Assembly: GCF_002234535.1 (NCBI RefSeq)
Contig: NZ_CP022521.1
Location: 4,650,001-4,714,000 of the forward strand
Source of the DNA: Actinoalloteichus hoggarensis
Lineage (GTDB): Bacteria; Actinomycetota; Actinomycetes; Mycobacteriales; Pseudonocardiaceae
Length of the DNA: 64,000 bases
Reading direction: 5' to 3'
The position numbers were made by a program, and so were the translations under genes. The notes under the pieces were generated by a model. It was not told the DNA's origin. It saw only the letters and a program-made list of their open reading frames with translations, and searched no databases. Shown here in pieces: positions 41,951 to 49,218 of this stretch (positions are counted from its first letter, which is position 1; the number at the start of each line of letters is the position of its first letter).

Positions 41951-42624
41951 TGTCCGTAGAAGCGCTCGCCACCGAGCTGTTCATGGTGCAGGCAGACCTT
42001 CCCATCGCGGAGGTCTTGGCCGAGGCCGACCGTATCGACGGGGTTCTTCAGCACGTCGCGATCCTCGCGCAGGAGTCACGGAATCCGCTGCTCAGGCAAG
42101 CGCGAGACGGGCTCACTCGTGCCCGCGACTCCCTCCGTCGCACCGCAGGACACTGGGGAGCTGTCGGAAACCATATCGACGAGTACGTGAACCAGGTGCT
42201 GGGGTTGATGACGAACGCATCCGTCAACGAACCCCTGCCACCGCAACAGGCTCTTCCCGCGACGTCGCCTACGCCACCCACTGGCGGTCGGCCGACCACG
42301 CCCACCGGGATCAGCGATCAGAAGCAGAACCGCCACGTACTCGGTACGCACGAGCACGCACAACGCAGACGGACCACCTCGGGCTCATCGTGCTTCTTCG
42401 ACCGGGAAGAAGCGGACCGCCTGTGTTACGCGGCGTGGCATCGTGGCACAGCACTCGATATCGCCAGGTCTCACATCCGGGAGTACGACTTCGGCCGCCC
42501 CGTCGGAGTCGACCACACCGGCAGATACCAGAGCCGCGTGCGTGCACACCTCGACCACCGAGGGCGCCTCCACGGCCACCCGTGCGGACCGCCCTTCACC
42601 CGAGACCACAAGGGGACCCCGTGA
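41947..42624 (+). CDS. Putative polymorphic toxin with helical N-terminus, 225 aa
   Basis: Residues 1-85 are helical (MMSVEALATELFMVQADLPI), followed by a Pro/Thr-rich linker (about 95-125) and a C-terminal domain of about 90 residues (SSCFFDREEADRLCYAAWHR, RPVGVDHTGRYQSRVRAHLD, HRGRLHGHPCGP). Modular N-domain, linker and compact C-domain followed at once by another gene is the layout of polymorphic toxins with an immunity partner. The C-domain faintly resembles RNase A-like CdiA C-domains (F.....A......W..G start), not firmly. Overlaps the next gene (GTGA). Confidence 0.6.
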   Translation: MMSVEALATELFMVQADLPIAEVLAEADRIDGVLQHVAILAQESRNPLLRQARDGLTRARDSLRRTAGHWGAVGNHIDEYVNQVLGLMTNASVNEPLPPQQALPATSPTPPTGGRPTTPTGISDQKQNRHVLGTHEHAQRRRTTSGSSCFFDREEADRLCYAAWHRGTALDIARSHIREYDFGRPVGVDHTGRYQSRVRAHLDHRGRLHGHPCGPPFTRDHKGTP

Positions 42625-43133
42625 CACAGGACCTCACGGCCCTGATCCGACAGGCCTACGGCGGCGACCTCACCCGACCCGTCTCCTTCTTCATCGACAC
42701 CCAACTCAAGCAACGCCCCTACGATCCCGTGATCAACGACCTGGGCGAACTCGGTCTGCAACTTCACGAGTTCACCGACCCCAACTTCTACGTCGCCTTC
42801 GGATACAAGATCACCGACGACACCCCCGTCACCTCCAGCTGGGTGCTGGAGTTGTCGATGGTCGGACGCTTCGGCGTCCTGGCCCGGACCGCCCACAACG
42901 AGTGGCATCGGCTCCTCTATCCCGCCGAGCCCGACCTACACCCCATCGAAGCCGCCATGCTCGACATCCTCACCACACACCAGATCACCCTGCCCACCCG
43001 TCAGGAACTCGAACAACCTCTGGAGATGACCCTCGACTTCACCGACCCCGAAAACGTCCGTGTCTACCACGCCCTCTTCTCCGACGAGGATCTCCTCCCC
43101 TGGCAATTCTCACCGTTGTATCGGCCCTCGTAG
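42621..43133 (+). CDS. Putative immunity protein, 170 aa
   Basis: GTG 42621 (VTQDLTALIRQAYGGDLTRP). Acidic, alpha/beta, with LGLQLHEFTDPNFYVAFGYK and SSWVLELSMVGRFGVLART; typical immunity-like composition with no catalytic motif. The last residues (PWQFSPLYRPS) and the stop codon (43131-43133) lie inside the first, decayed repeat of CRISPR array 2, so the array's distal end has run into, or been captured by, the gene end. Confidence 0.6.
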   Translation: MTQDLTALIRQAYGGDLTRPVSFFIDTQLKQRPYDPVINDLGELGLQLHEFTDPNFYVAFGYKITDDTPVTSSWVLELSMVGRFGVLARTAHNEWHRLLYPAEPDLHPIEAAMLDILTTHQITLPTRQELEQPLEMTLDFTDPENVRVYHALFSDEDLLPWQFSPLYRPS

Positions 43134-44005
43134 GGGCTATGACGACGCGGGGAGAGGGACAGCGTTGGAATCCTGGCCGCCCGTTGCGAAGCCTCGTAGG
43201 GACTATGAAGACCGCAGCCGCTGCTGTAGGAGTTCGGCGGTCTCCACGTTGCGAACTCTCGTAGGGACTATGCGGACCCGATCGCCTCGGCGGCGGCCTC
43301 CGACCACCGGCCTCATTGCGAACCCTCGTAGGGACTATGAGGACTCCCGTTCGACGCGCCACCACAGGACCGCGGCGATGTTGCGAACCCTCGTAGGGGC
43401 TATGAGGACCCGGTCCTGGGCCAAGGCCTCGGCCAGATCAACGCGTTGCGAACCCTCGTAGGGACTATGCGGACCCACGGGACGCCCTCGCGGCGTTCGA
43501 CCGCGCGCACCCGTTGCGAACCCTCGTAGGGACTATGAGGACGGGACCTTCCTGGGCCGGTTCAGGCTGCCGTTCTCGGTTGCGAACCCTCGTAGGGACT
43601 ATGAGGACTTCGCGGGTGTCCAGGCCCGACGTGCCGACCCTCGAGTTGCGAACCCTCGTAGGGACTATGAGGACCGGGGGTCACCTGCCCCGGCTCGGTC
43701 TCGTCGATCATGTTGCGAACCCTCGTAGGGACTATGAGGACCGGGAGCGCGCGGGCATGCCTGCCCCGAGTGCGCGTGTTGCGAACCCTCGTAGGGACTA
43801 TGAGGACCCGGACGGACGGGACGGGCCGGTCGGCTGGGCCGGGAGTTGCGAACCCTCGTAGGGACTATGAGGACCCGACGCGGCGACGGTGACGGTGACG
43901 GCCCTCGGGCGTTGCGAACCCTCGTAGGGACTATGAGGACACCTACACCGCCCTGTCCATCGCGACCGCCCTCGCGTTGCGAACCCTCGTAGGGACTATG
44001 AGGAC
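43115..44005 (-). CRISPR. CRISPR array 2: 14 repeats, 13 spacers
   Basis: Plus-strand repeat begins GTTGCGAACCCTCGTAGG and ends GACTATGAGGAC (30 bp). Repeat starts: 43115 (decayed, 32 nt), 43183, 43248, 43315, 43380, 43445, 43513, 43579, 43645, 43712, 43778, 43845, 43911, 43976. The six leftmost copies carry point changes and the right ones are perfect, while the leader shared with arrays 1 and 3 is at the right. The array is therefore transcribed leftward with the newest spacer at 43941-43975. Spacers are 35-37 nt. Confidence 0.98.
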
Positions 44006-44116
44006 CCGAGAGTAAAGTCGCAGGTCAGCACCTCTGTCACCGACGCTTTGGAGGCTGATTCTTCAGATATCCTCCGGTTTGACGTGGAGGCCCGGGGGTT
44101 CGCTGAAGATGAGTGG
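44006..44116 (-). promoter_or_regulatory. Leader of CRISPR array 2
   Basis: Begins CCGAGAGTAAAGTCGCAGG against the last repeat and ends with TTTGACGTGGAGGC, CCCGGGGGTTCGCTGAAG. Both blocks are shared with arrays 1 and 3 at the same spacing. From 44117 to 44856 no gene or other signal is recognised. Confidence 0.88.
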
Positions 44117-44856
44117 GTCTCGGTGATGATGGTCATCGGCTAGTGAACAGCCCCCTCTCCGTCAGTGGGGACCTCTTCACGACGCGCATAACGGCATCCC
44201 TTGCTCGTCCGGACTGCTCTGCTGGCCGTCGAGCCAGACCTGGGCGTACTCGCCCGCGCCGAGTCACGACCACCGGCTCGGTCCTCGTGACGTCCAGCAC
44301 AACCCACTCGGGTCAGTTGCTCTTCAGGACGGATGTTACGGCTTGGACCCGAGCGCCTCAATCGTGCTGAAGTGAGCCGCCCCGGCACACGAGACGAACC
44401 TGATCAGTTCACCCCGCGTTCTGCATGTCTGTCGGCCGCGAAGCGGTGTACACCGCCACCCAACGGCGGTCAGTACTACCCATCGTCGAAGTCGCGCTGC
44501 TGAAACAGCATCCGCAGGGCACCCCACCGGCAGCCGCCTGGAGACAACTGCACCCAGCGCGAGTCGCCCATGACAGGCCGCTACGTCGCCCGTACTTCGG
44601 CACGCGCTGCTTGGAGCGCTCCGCGGTTGCGTCGGCTGGCTCCTGCCTTCTGCGCGGTGAACCAGCCCCCAGCCCGAGTGATGTCTCAGACCCTCTCTAT
44701 CAGGCGCGGCCTCGGCCCCTCATCTCGCGGGGCTTGCCGCTCCACGTGCCTTCGTCCGTCAAGTTCCCTACTCACGTGGGCGGAGCGGCTGAGCTAGAAC
44801 GTTTACAGCCGCACCGCTTCCCGCCGTATTCGGAAGCTAGTCCCTTTCAGCCGTAG

Positions 44857-44910
44857 TTTCAGCGAACCTCTGTCGATGCATCGCCAGGCGTAGGTCCGCT
44901 GAAGTGAGCG
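44857..44910 (+). repeat. Inverted pair of leader-like motifs
   Basis: TTTCAGCGAACC (about 44859-44870), in the orientation of the leader start of array 3 (TTTCAGCGGAACC), faces GGTCCGCTGAAG (about 44893-44904). They lie about 190 bp upstream of the degenerate mini-array and may be what is left of its leader. Confidence 0.4.
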
Positions 44911-45056
44911 ATGCAGCCGGAGGCCCTCGGGCGCCGAATCGTTGGGCTGTATGGGTGAAACTCAGAGGGATTTGCCAGCATGATCGGCGGCTCGAATCCC
45001 GGTGGCGGCCGAGGTTCAGGACCGGAGTCGGCTACGCTGCCCCTGCCTGCACAGGC

Positions 45057-45152
45057 TGGTCATCGTCCCGCGTTCGGGGTAGCAACGCGGCTCCTTTCAT
45101 GCTTGTTCGTGTTGCGGCAGGCGTACTCATCGCCCCTGGTGGTAGGGGTTTC
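45057..45152 (+). ncRNA. crRNA-like guide gene: two degenerate repeats flanking a 36-nt pseudo-spacer (CreR/CreA-like)
   Basis: First pseudo-repeat 45057-45086 keeps TCATCGTCCC, a CCCG/CGGG stem and the end GGGGTAGCAAC; second 45123-45152 reads GTACTCATCGCCCCT (14 of 15 identical to the array 1 repeat) then, after a 3-nt longer loop, AGGGGTT. The spacer between is 45087-45122, exactly the 36 nt usual in these arrays. The parts kept are those a mature guide needs (stem plus 5' handle of the first, 5' half plus stem of the second). A perfect terminator follows at once. The guide 5' end matches the cas6 promoter region. Cas-regulating crRNA-like RNAs and CreTA antitoxins have this structure in known type I-B loci; assignment here is inference from sequence. 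Confidence 0.88.
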
Positions 45153-45187
45153 GGGGTGACACCGGAAGGATCGGTGTCACCCCTTTC
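45153..45187 (+). terminator. Perfect terminator hairpin of the guide RNA
   Basis: GGGGTGACACCG (45153-45164) and CGGTGTCACCCC (45172-45183) pair over 12 bp around GAAGGAT, followed by TTTCT. It directly abuts the second pseudo-repeat, so the RNA would end just after it. Confidence 0.88.
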
Positions 45188-45294
45188 TGGTATCTGATGT
45201 CGCGTGCCGTTCCGCTGATGCCGAGTCGTTCCCAGTGGTGTGGTCTTGCACTACGAAGGGCTGTCGTCTTCGGGTTCTCCCGCACCGAAATCTG

Positions 45295-45328
45295 AGCATT
45301 AAAGGTGCCGCCGATGCTGTGCTATTAG
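45295..45328 (+). promoter_or_regulatory. Predicted cas operon promoter region with target of the guide RNA
   Basis: The minus strand of 45295-45311 reads GCGGCACCTTTAATGCT and the guide 5' end reads GCGGCTCCTTTCATGCT: identical except positions 6 and 12. Pairing stops at 18. Flanking the protospacer 5' side is TCG on the same strand. A possible promoter is TAAAGG (45300-45305) with TATTAG (45323-45328), 17 bp apart, so a bound complex would cover the -35 and spacer. The cas6 start lies 47 bp downstream. Promoter elements are a guess; the match is directly visible. Confidence 0.8.
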
Positions 45329-45357
45329 TTCACCGTGAACAGAGTTCTGGAGGTGTC

Positions 45358-46095
45358 ATGCGGCTGCGGGTGGAGGTGACCACGGCGGCTCGGGAGATCC
45401 CGTGGCGGGATGTGCTGCGGCCGGGGCGAGGGATCGTCTACGAGATCCTTTCCGAGTTCGCGCCCGAGCTCGGGGCCCGACTGCACGAGTCGGGTTGGGG
45501 GCCCTATCGGATGGTGCCGGTGGGGCACAGCGCACCGCGATTCTCCGGTGCTGCTCGGCGTCGCGATCGTGGCCGCTACGTGACCGGCGGGCCTGGCGTC
45601 GTGGAGTTCTCCAGCCCGATTCCTGAGGTCGTCGAGGCGTTGACTGCGGGATTGTCGCAGGCCCGGGTTCTGGACTGGGGCGGGACGGCCCTTCGGGTGT
45701 CGGGCGTGACGGCGGTGGAGCCGCCGGAGTTCTCCGCCGGTACGGCGCGGATGGCGTCGGTGACGCCGGTGGTGGTGAAGGGCCCGCCTGCGGGGGACGA
45801 CGCGGGAGGTCGGGTGCGGGCGCAGCGGTGGTTGTTGCCGGGTGAGGCGGAGTGGGAGGTGTTCTTCCTGCGGAATCTGCGACGGAAGGCGGAGTCGTTG
45901 GGGCTGGATCCCGAGGTGGGGTTGACGGAGGTATGGCGGGTCGGTCCGAAGCGGTCGTTCGCGGTGGGTGACGGCAAGAAGGTCGGTGCGGAAGTCGGGG
46001 TGACGCTGGCCGGGGCGCCGGAGACGCTGCGGGCGGTGTCGTCCTGGGGGCTGGGTGTCGCGAATCTCGCCGGGTTCGGGTCAGTGGCGTCATGA
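45358..46095 (+). CDS. cas6: CRISPR repeat endoribonuclease Cas6 (type I-B operon)
   Basis: 245 residues, starting MRLRVEVTTAAREIPWRDVL with GGAGG 4 bp upstream. Paralogue of the Cas6 at 2540-3277 (shared LRPGRG, APELGARLHES, LDWGGTALR, NLRRKA, GPKRSFAVGDG). First gene of the cas operon; all following junctions overlap by 4 bases or nearly so. It would process arrays 1-3 and the degenerate mini-array upstream. Confidence 0.95.
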   Translation: MRLRVEVTTAAREIPWRDVLRPGRGIVYEILSEFAPELGARLHESGWGPYRMVPVGHSAPRFSGAARRRDRGRYVTGGPGVVEFSSPIPEVVEALTAGLSQARVLDWGGTALRVSGVTAVEPPEFSAGTARMASVTPVVVKGPPAGDDAGGRVRAQRWLLPGEAEWEVFFLRNLRRKAESLGLDPEVGLTEVWRVGPKRSFAVGDGKKVGAEVGVTLAGAPETLRAVSSWGLGVANLAGFGSVAS

Positions 46096-47528
46096 GCATC
46101 TCGACGGCTGCGACCGCCGGGGGCCTCGTGGAGTTGACCGCGCATCCGATGCAGCGGGCCGGCGCGTTCGCCTTGGCGGCGTTGGCCCGGAGAGACCATC
46201 CGCACGAGGTCGGTGAGGAGGAGTTCGGCGCGGCCTGGACCTTGATGACCGACGATGCCGCTGCGGCGACCCGACGTCTGGATGCCAAACAGCCGGGTGC
46301 GTTCCTGCTGGCGGCCAGCTATGGGTTGTGGCCGAACTGCAAGATGAACATCGCGGCAATCCGGAAACTACCGGCCGACAAACGGGTTGAGGCGGTCGAA
46401 CAATGGCGGGCACCACGCGGCCCTGCTTCCTGGCCCGATGCGGACTGCGTGTTGTGTGGTCGAGCGGCGTGCGGGTTCTTCGGGAAGGTCGACGTCCCGC
46501 TGGCGATGTCGGTGAAGTACCGCAACACCACGGTGCCCGGTCACCCCGGGTTGGCGCTGTGTCGGGGGTGCTTGGCCAGCTTCTATGCCCTCCCTTATGC
46601 CTGCCATTTCCACAGCGGGCGGGCGGCGATCCTGCACAGCTGGGATGAGGCCTTCCTCGGCCCGGCAGTCCGAGGTCAAGTGATCGACACGCGTCGACGG
46701 ATCGCGAGCATGTCCACGGAGAAGCCTGCGAAGACGGCCTATGCCCGTGAGCAGCTGGCGTTGGAACGGCTCCGCCGGTACTCGCATCCGGTGACGGCGG
46801 ACGTGTCGCTGATCGTGTTCGCCAACGGCAACCAAGAGCAGGAGTTCAGCGAGTATCGGATCAGTCTGCCGCTGGCGACCTGGTTGCGGTCCACCGCCCG
46901 GCAGCCGGAGCGGAAGTCGGCATGGTCGGCGTTGGAGCGGGCCTGTCACTCTGAGCGGTTCGCCGGGCCATCGGCCCTCGCCGGGCTGCTGGTCCATGAG
47001 CCACATCGGATTGCCGGGCAAGTGGCTCGATACATCTCGACGCGAACGGCCGACTCCCGAGGGTCGGAACTCGCCGATGAGGTCACCGGACTCGTGGCGT
47101 TGCTCCAGTCATTCGTGAGAGAGGTTCAGCAAGTGAACGAGCAACAGCTCCAAGAGATCGTCGAAGTTGGAAACCGAGCTGCCGCCTTGATGACCGTGAC
47201 AAGGAAGAAGGTGAATACCCTCGTGGTGGCTCACCGCAAGTCACGCGACCTCCGCCGCTGGCTGAACCGCTGCACCGTGGACTGGCTCCTGGAACACGCG
47301 AATCCGGCGCTGACCAGCATCGCCGATACCAGTCGCCCGTTCATCTCACCCAGCCAATTGCACTGGTTGTTCAAGTACGGCGACGAGGCGTGGCTGTTCC
47401 GGAACCTGCTGTTCACGGCCGTGCTGGCCGAACTGCAGCGCCTTGGTCACCAACCTGATGCCGAAGACACGCAAGAGATCAAGGACGCCCTCGACGAGGA
47501 CGTCACCGACAAGGAGGACGAGCAGTGA
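46092..47528 (+). CDS. cas8: Cas8 (Cst1-like) large subunit of type I-B Cascade
   Basis: 478 residues. A zinc-finger-like set, DCVLCGRAACGFFG and LALCRGCLASFYALPYAC (CxxC...CxxC, about residues 118-165), is characteristic of Cst1-type Cas8; the rest is helical (EVQQVNEQQLQEIVEVGNR, C-terminal LHWLFKYGDEAWLF) and ends in an acidic tail. Cas8 reads the PAM and starts R-loop formation. ATGA overlap with cas6 and GTGA with cas7. Confidence 0.88.
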   Translation: MSISTAATAGGLVELTAHPMQRAGAFALAALARRDHPHEVGEEEFGAAWTLMTDDAAAATRRLDAKQPGAFLLAASYGLWPNCKMNIAAIRKLPADKRVEAVEQWRAPRGPASWPDADCVLCGRAACGFFGKVDVPLAMSVKYRNTTVPGHPGLALCRGCLASFYALPYACHFHSGRAAILHSWDEAFLGPAVRGQVIDTRRRIASMSTEKPAKTAYAREQLALERLRRYSHPVTADVSLIVFANGNQEQEFSEYRISLPLATWLRSTARQPERKSAWSALERACHSERFAGPSALAGLLVHEPHRIAGQVARYISTRTADSRGSELADEVTGLVALLQSFVREVQQVNEQQLQEIVEVGNRAAALMTVTRKKVNTLVVAHRKSRDLRRWLNRCTVDWLLEHANPALTSIADTSRPFISPSQLHWLFKYGDEAWLFRNLLFTAVLAELQRLGHQPDAEDTQEIKDALDEDVTDKEDEQ

Positions 47529-48547
47529 CGTACCTGGTGGGAACACTGATTCTGGAGATCAAGGCAGGGGCGCCGAACAACGGCCGAGGCGAGGACAACG
47601 TCGCGAAGGTCAAGTCGACCCGCGTCGGGATGAAGACCTACCCGTATGTCTCCGCGCAGGCGCTGCGTCGCTGGTGGCGGGACTCGCTCCCGGCGAGCGA
47701 GGAGCGCGCTCCGGTGGTGCGCTCGGGCAAGGGGAAGAAGCAGCAGGCCTACACCGTGGGTCGGGGGGATCTGTACCTGGACGATGACCTGTTCGGCTAC
47801 ATGGTCGCGGTGGAGAAGAAGTCGTTCAACCGGGACACCGTGCTGGCGGTGGGCACCGCGATGTCGGTGGCACCACGACAGATCACGCAGGATTTCGGCA
47901 CGATGAGCCGGGGCTTCGAGGTCGGTGCCGATCCGGTGATCCATGAGCACGAGCACTACACCGGTGACCTGTCCAGCCCGCTCCTGCTGGACCTGCCGCG
48001 CATCGGAACCTTCCAACTCAACGGCAAGGGCAACCGGCCGGATCTCGCCGAGGAGGTCGTCGAGGAGGTTCGCGCAGGCGGCATCGAGGAGGTCGACTTC
48101 CGGTTCGGCACGGCGCTACGGCTGCCCATCGCGGAGCGGCGCAGGCGGGCGGCGGTGCTGTGGCGGACGCTGGCGGAGCTGCGGGGCGGGGCCAAGCAGT
48201 CGCTGCACTATGGGGAACGGTCTCCGGCGCTGGTCGTGCTCGCCCCGGTCAAGGGCGGGAATAATCCCTTCACCCGGTTGATCGGCCACGATCTCGGGGC
48301 CACGGTGGTCGACGTCGAGGTGCTGAAGGAGGAGATGGCGGCCTGGGCCGACGAGCTCGACGGCCCGGTGCTCATCGGCTGGGCGCCCGGCTATCTGCCC
48401 GATCAGCGTGCGCAGGCCCGTAGTGCTCTCGGGGAGCTGATCGCCGACGGCCAAGTGGTCTTCGGTCATCCTCGGGTGATCCTGCGCGACCTTGCCGACT
48501 CGCTGACCAGCGGAGACCACGACAGCTGGTTCGAGGATCCCTCGTGA
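47525..48547 (+). CDS. cas7: Cas7 (Cst2/DevR-type) backbone subunit
   Basis: 340 residues, GTG start overlapping cas8. TYLVGTLILEIKAGAPNNGR, PYVSAQALRRWWRDSLP and ITQDFGTMSRGFEVG are DevR/Cst2 hallmarks. Six or so copies would coat the guide, flipping every sixth base, which is relevant to the guide-promoter match at 45295-45311. Confidence 0.93.
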   Translation: MTYLVGTLILEIKAGAPNNGRGEDNVAKVKSTRVGMKTYPYVSAQALRRWWRDSLPASEERAPVVRSGKGKKQQAYTVGRGDLYLDDDLFGYMVAVEKKSFNRDTVLAVGTAMSVAPRQITQDFGTMSRGFEVGADPVIHEHEHYTGDLSSPLLLDLPRIGTFQLNGKGNRPDLAEEVVEEVRAGGIEEVDFRFGTALRLPIAERRRRAAVLWRTLAELRGGAKQSLHYGERSPALVVLAPVKGGNNPFTRLIGHDLGATVVDVEVLKEEMAAWADELDGPVLIGWAPGYLPDQRAQARSALGELIADGQVVFGHPRVILRDLADSLTSGDHDSWFEDPS

Positions 48548-49218
48548 GCATCCCGGCGCTGGAGGTGACCGTCGCTGCGCCGGTCGCCTCCTTCCGTAAC
48601 CCGCTGTACCCCAACATGCAGGTCGGTCTGCCGTGTCCACCGCCGTCCACCGTCGGGGGCCTGCTCGCCGCTGCGTCGGGCAGCTGGGCCCGCGTCCCGC
48701 AGCACACCCGGTTCGCCATGGCCTTCCACGTCGAGGCGGCGGGCAAGGACCTGGAGACCTTCCATCCCCTGGCCGAGGTCGGAGAGAAGACCACGCCGGA
48801 TCCCAAGGACCGAGACTACCTCTGGGGGACCGCCCTGACGCTGTGGCTGCTCGAGGATCTCGACCTCTGGGCAGCCCGACTGCGGCGGCCCGTGTGGCCG
48901 TTGCACCTGGGGCGCAGCCAGGACCTCGCGTCGGTGCGAACCCGTCGTGTCGACCTGGACGAGGCTCGCGGTGAGCAGCGACGCGCGGTGATCCTCGACC
49001 ATCCTGAGGCCAGCGGAACGCGCCTGCGGCTGACCACGGCGGTCAGGGAGGACCGCAGTCACACCCGCTGGGACGACTACCGCTATGCCGACCCCCTGAC
49101 CACCGAACACTCGTCTCCACCGGGCAACCGGCTCCCGGTCGGCTGGTCCACCGACACCGGTCAGGGCGTCGCCCTGCTGCCCGCGTTCCACCCGGCGCTG
49201 GTGGAGGCGCGATCGTGA
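48544..49218 (+). CDS. cas5: Cas5 subunit of type I-B Cascade
   Basis: 224 residues, GTG start overlapping cas7. SIPALEVTVAAPVASFRNPL, PCPPPSTVGGLLAAASGSWA (G-rich loop) and LGRSQDLASVRTRRVDLDEA are typical of Cas5; it would hold the 5' handle. Overlaps cas3 by 4 bases. Confidence 0.9.
   Translation: MSIPALEVTVAAPVASFRNPLYPNMQVGLPCPPPSTVGGLLAAASGSWARVPQHTRFAMAFHVEAAGKDLETFHPLAEVGEKTTPDPKDRDYLWGTALTLWLLEDLDLWAARLRRPVWPLHLGRSQDLASVRTRRVDLDEARGEQRRAVILDHPEASGTRLRLTTAVREDRSHTRWDDYRYADPLTTEHSSPPGNRLPVGWSTDTGQGVALLPAFHPALVEARS

Noticed and set aside
44985-45015. T-arm-like GGCTCGAATCCCGG suggesting a tRNA fragment or att site
   Set aside because: No acceptor or anticodon stem and no match to the local tRNA genes.
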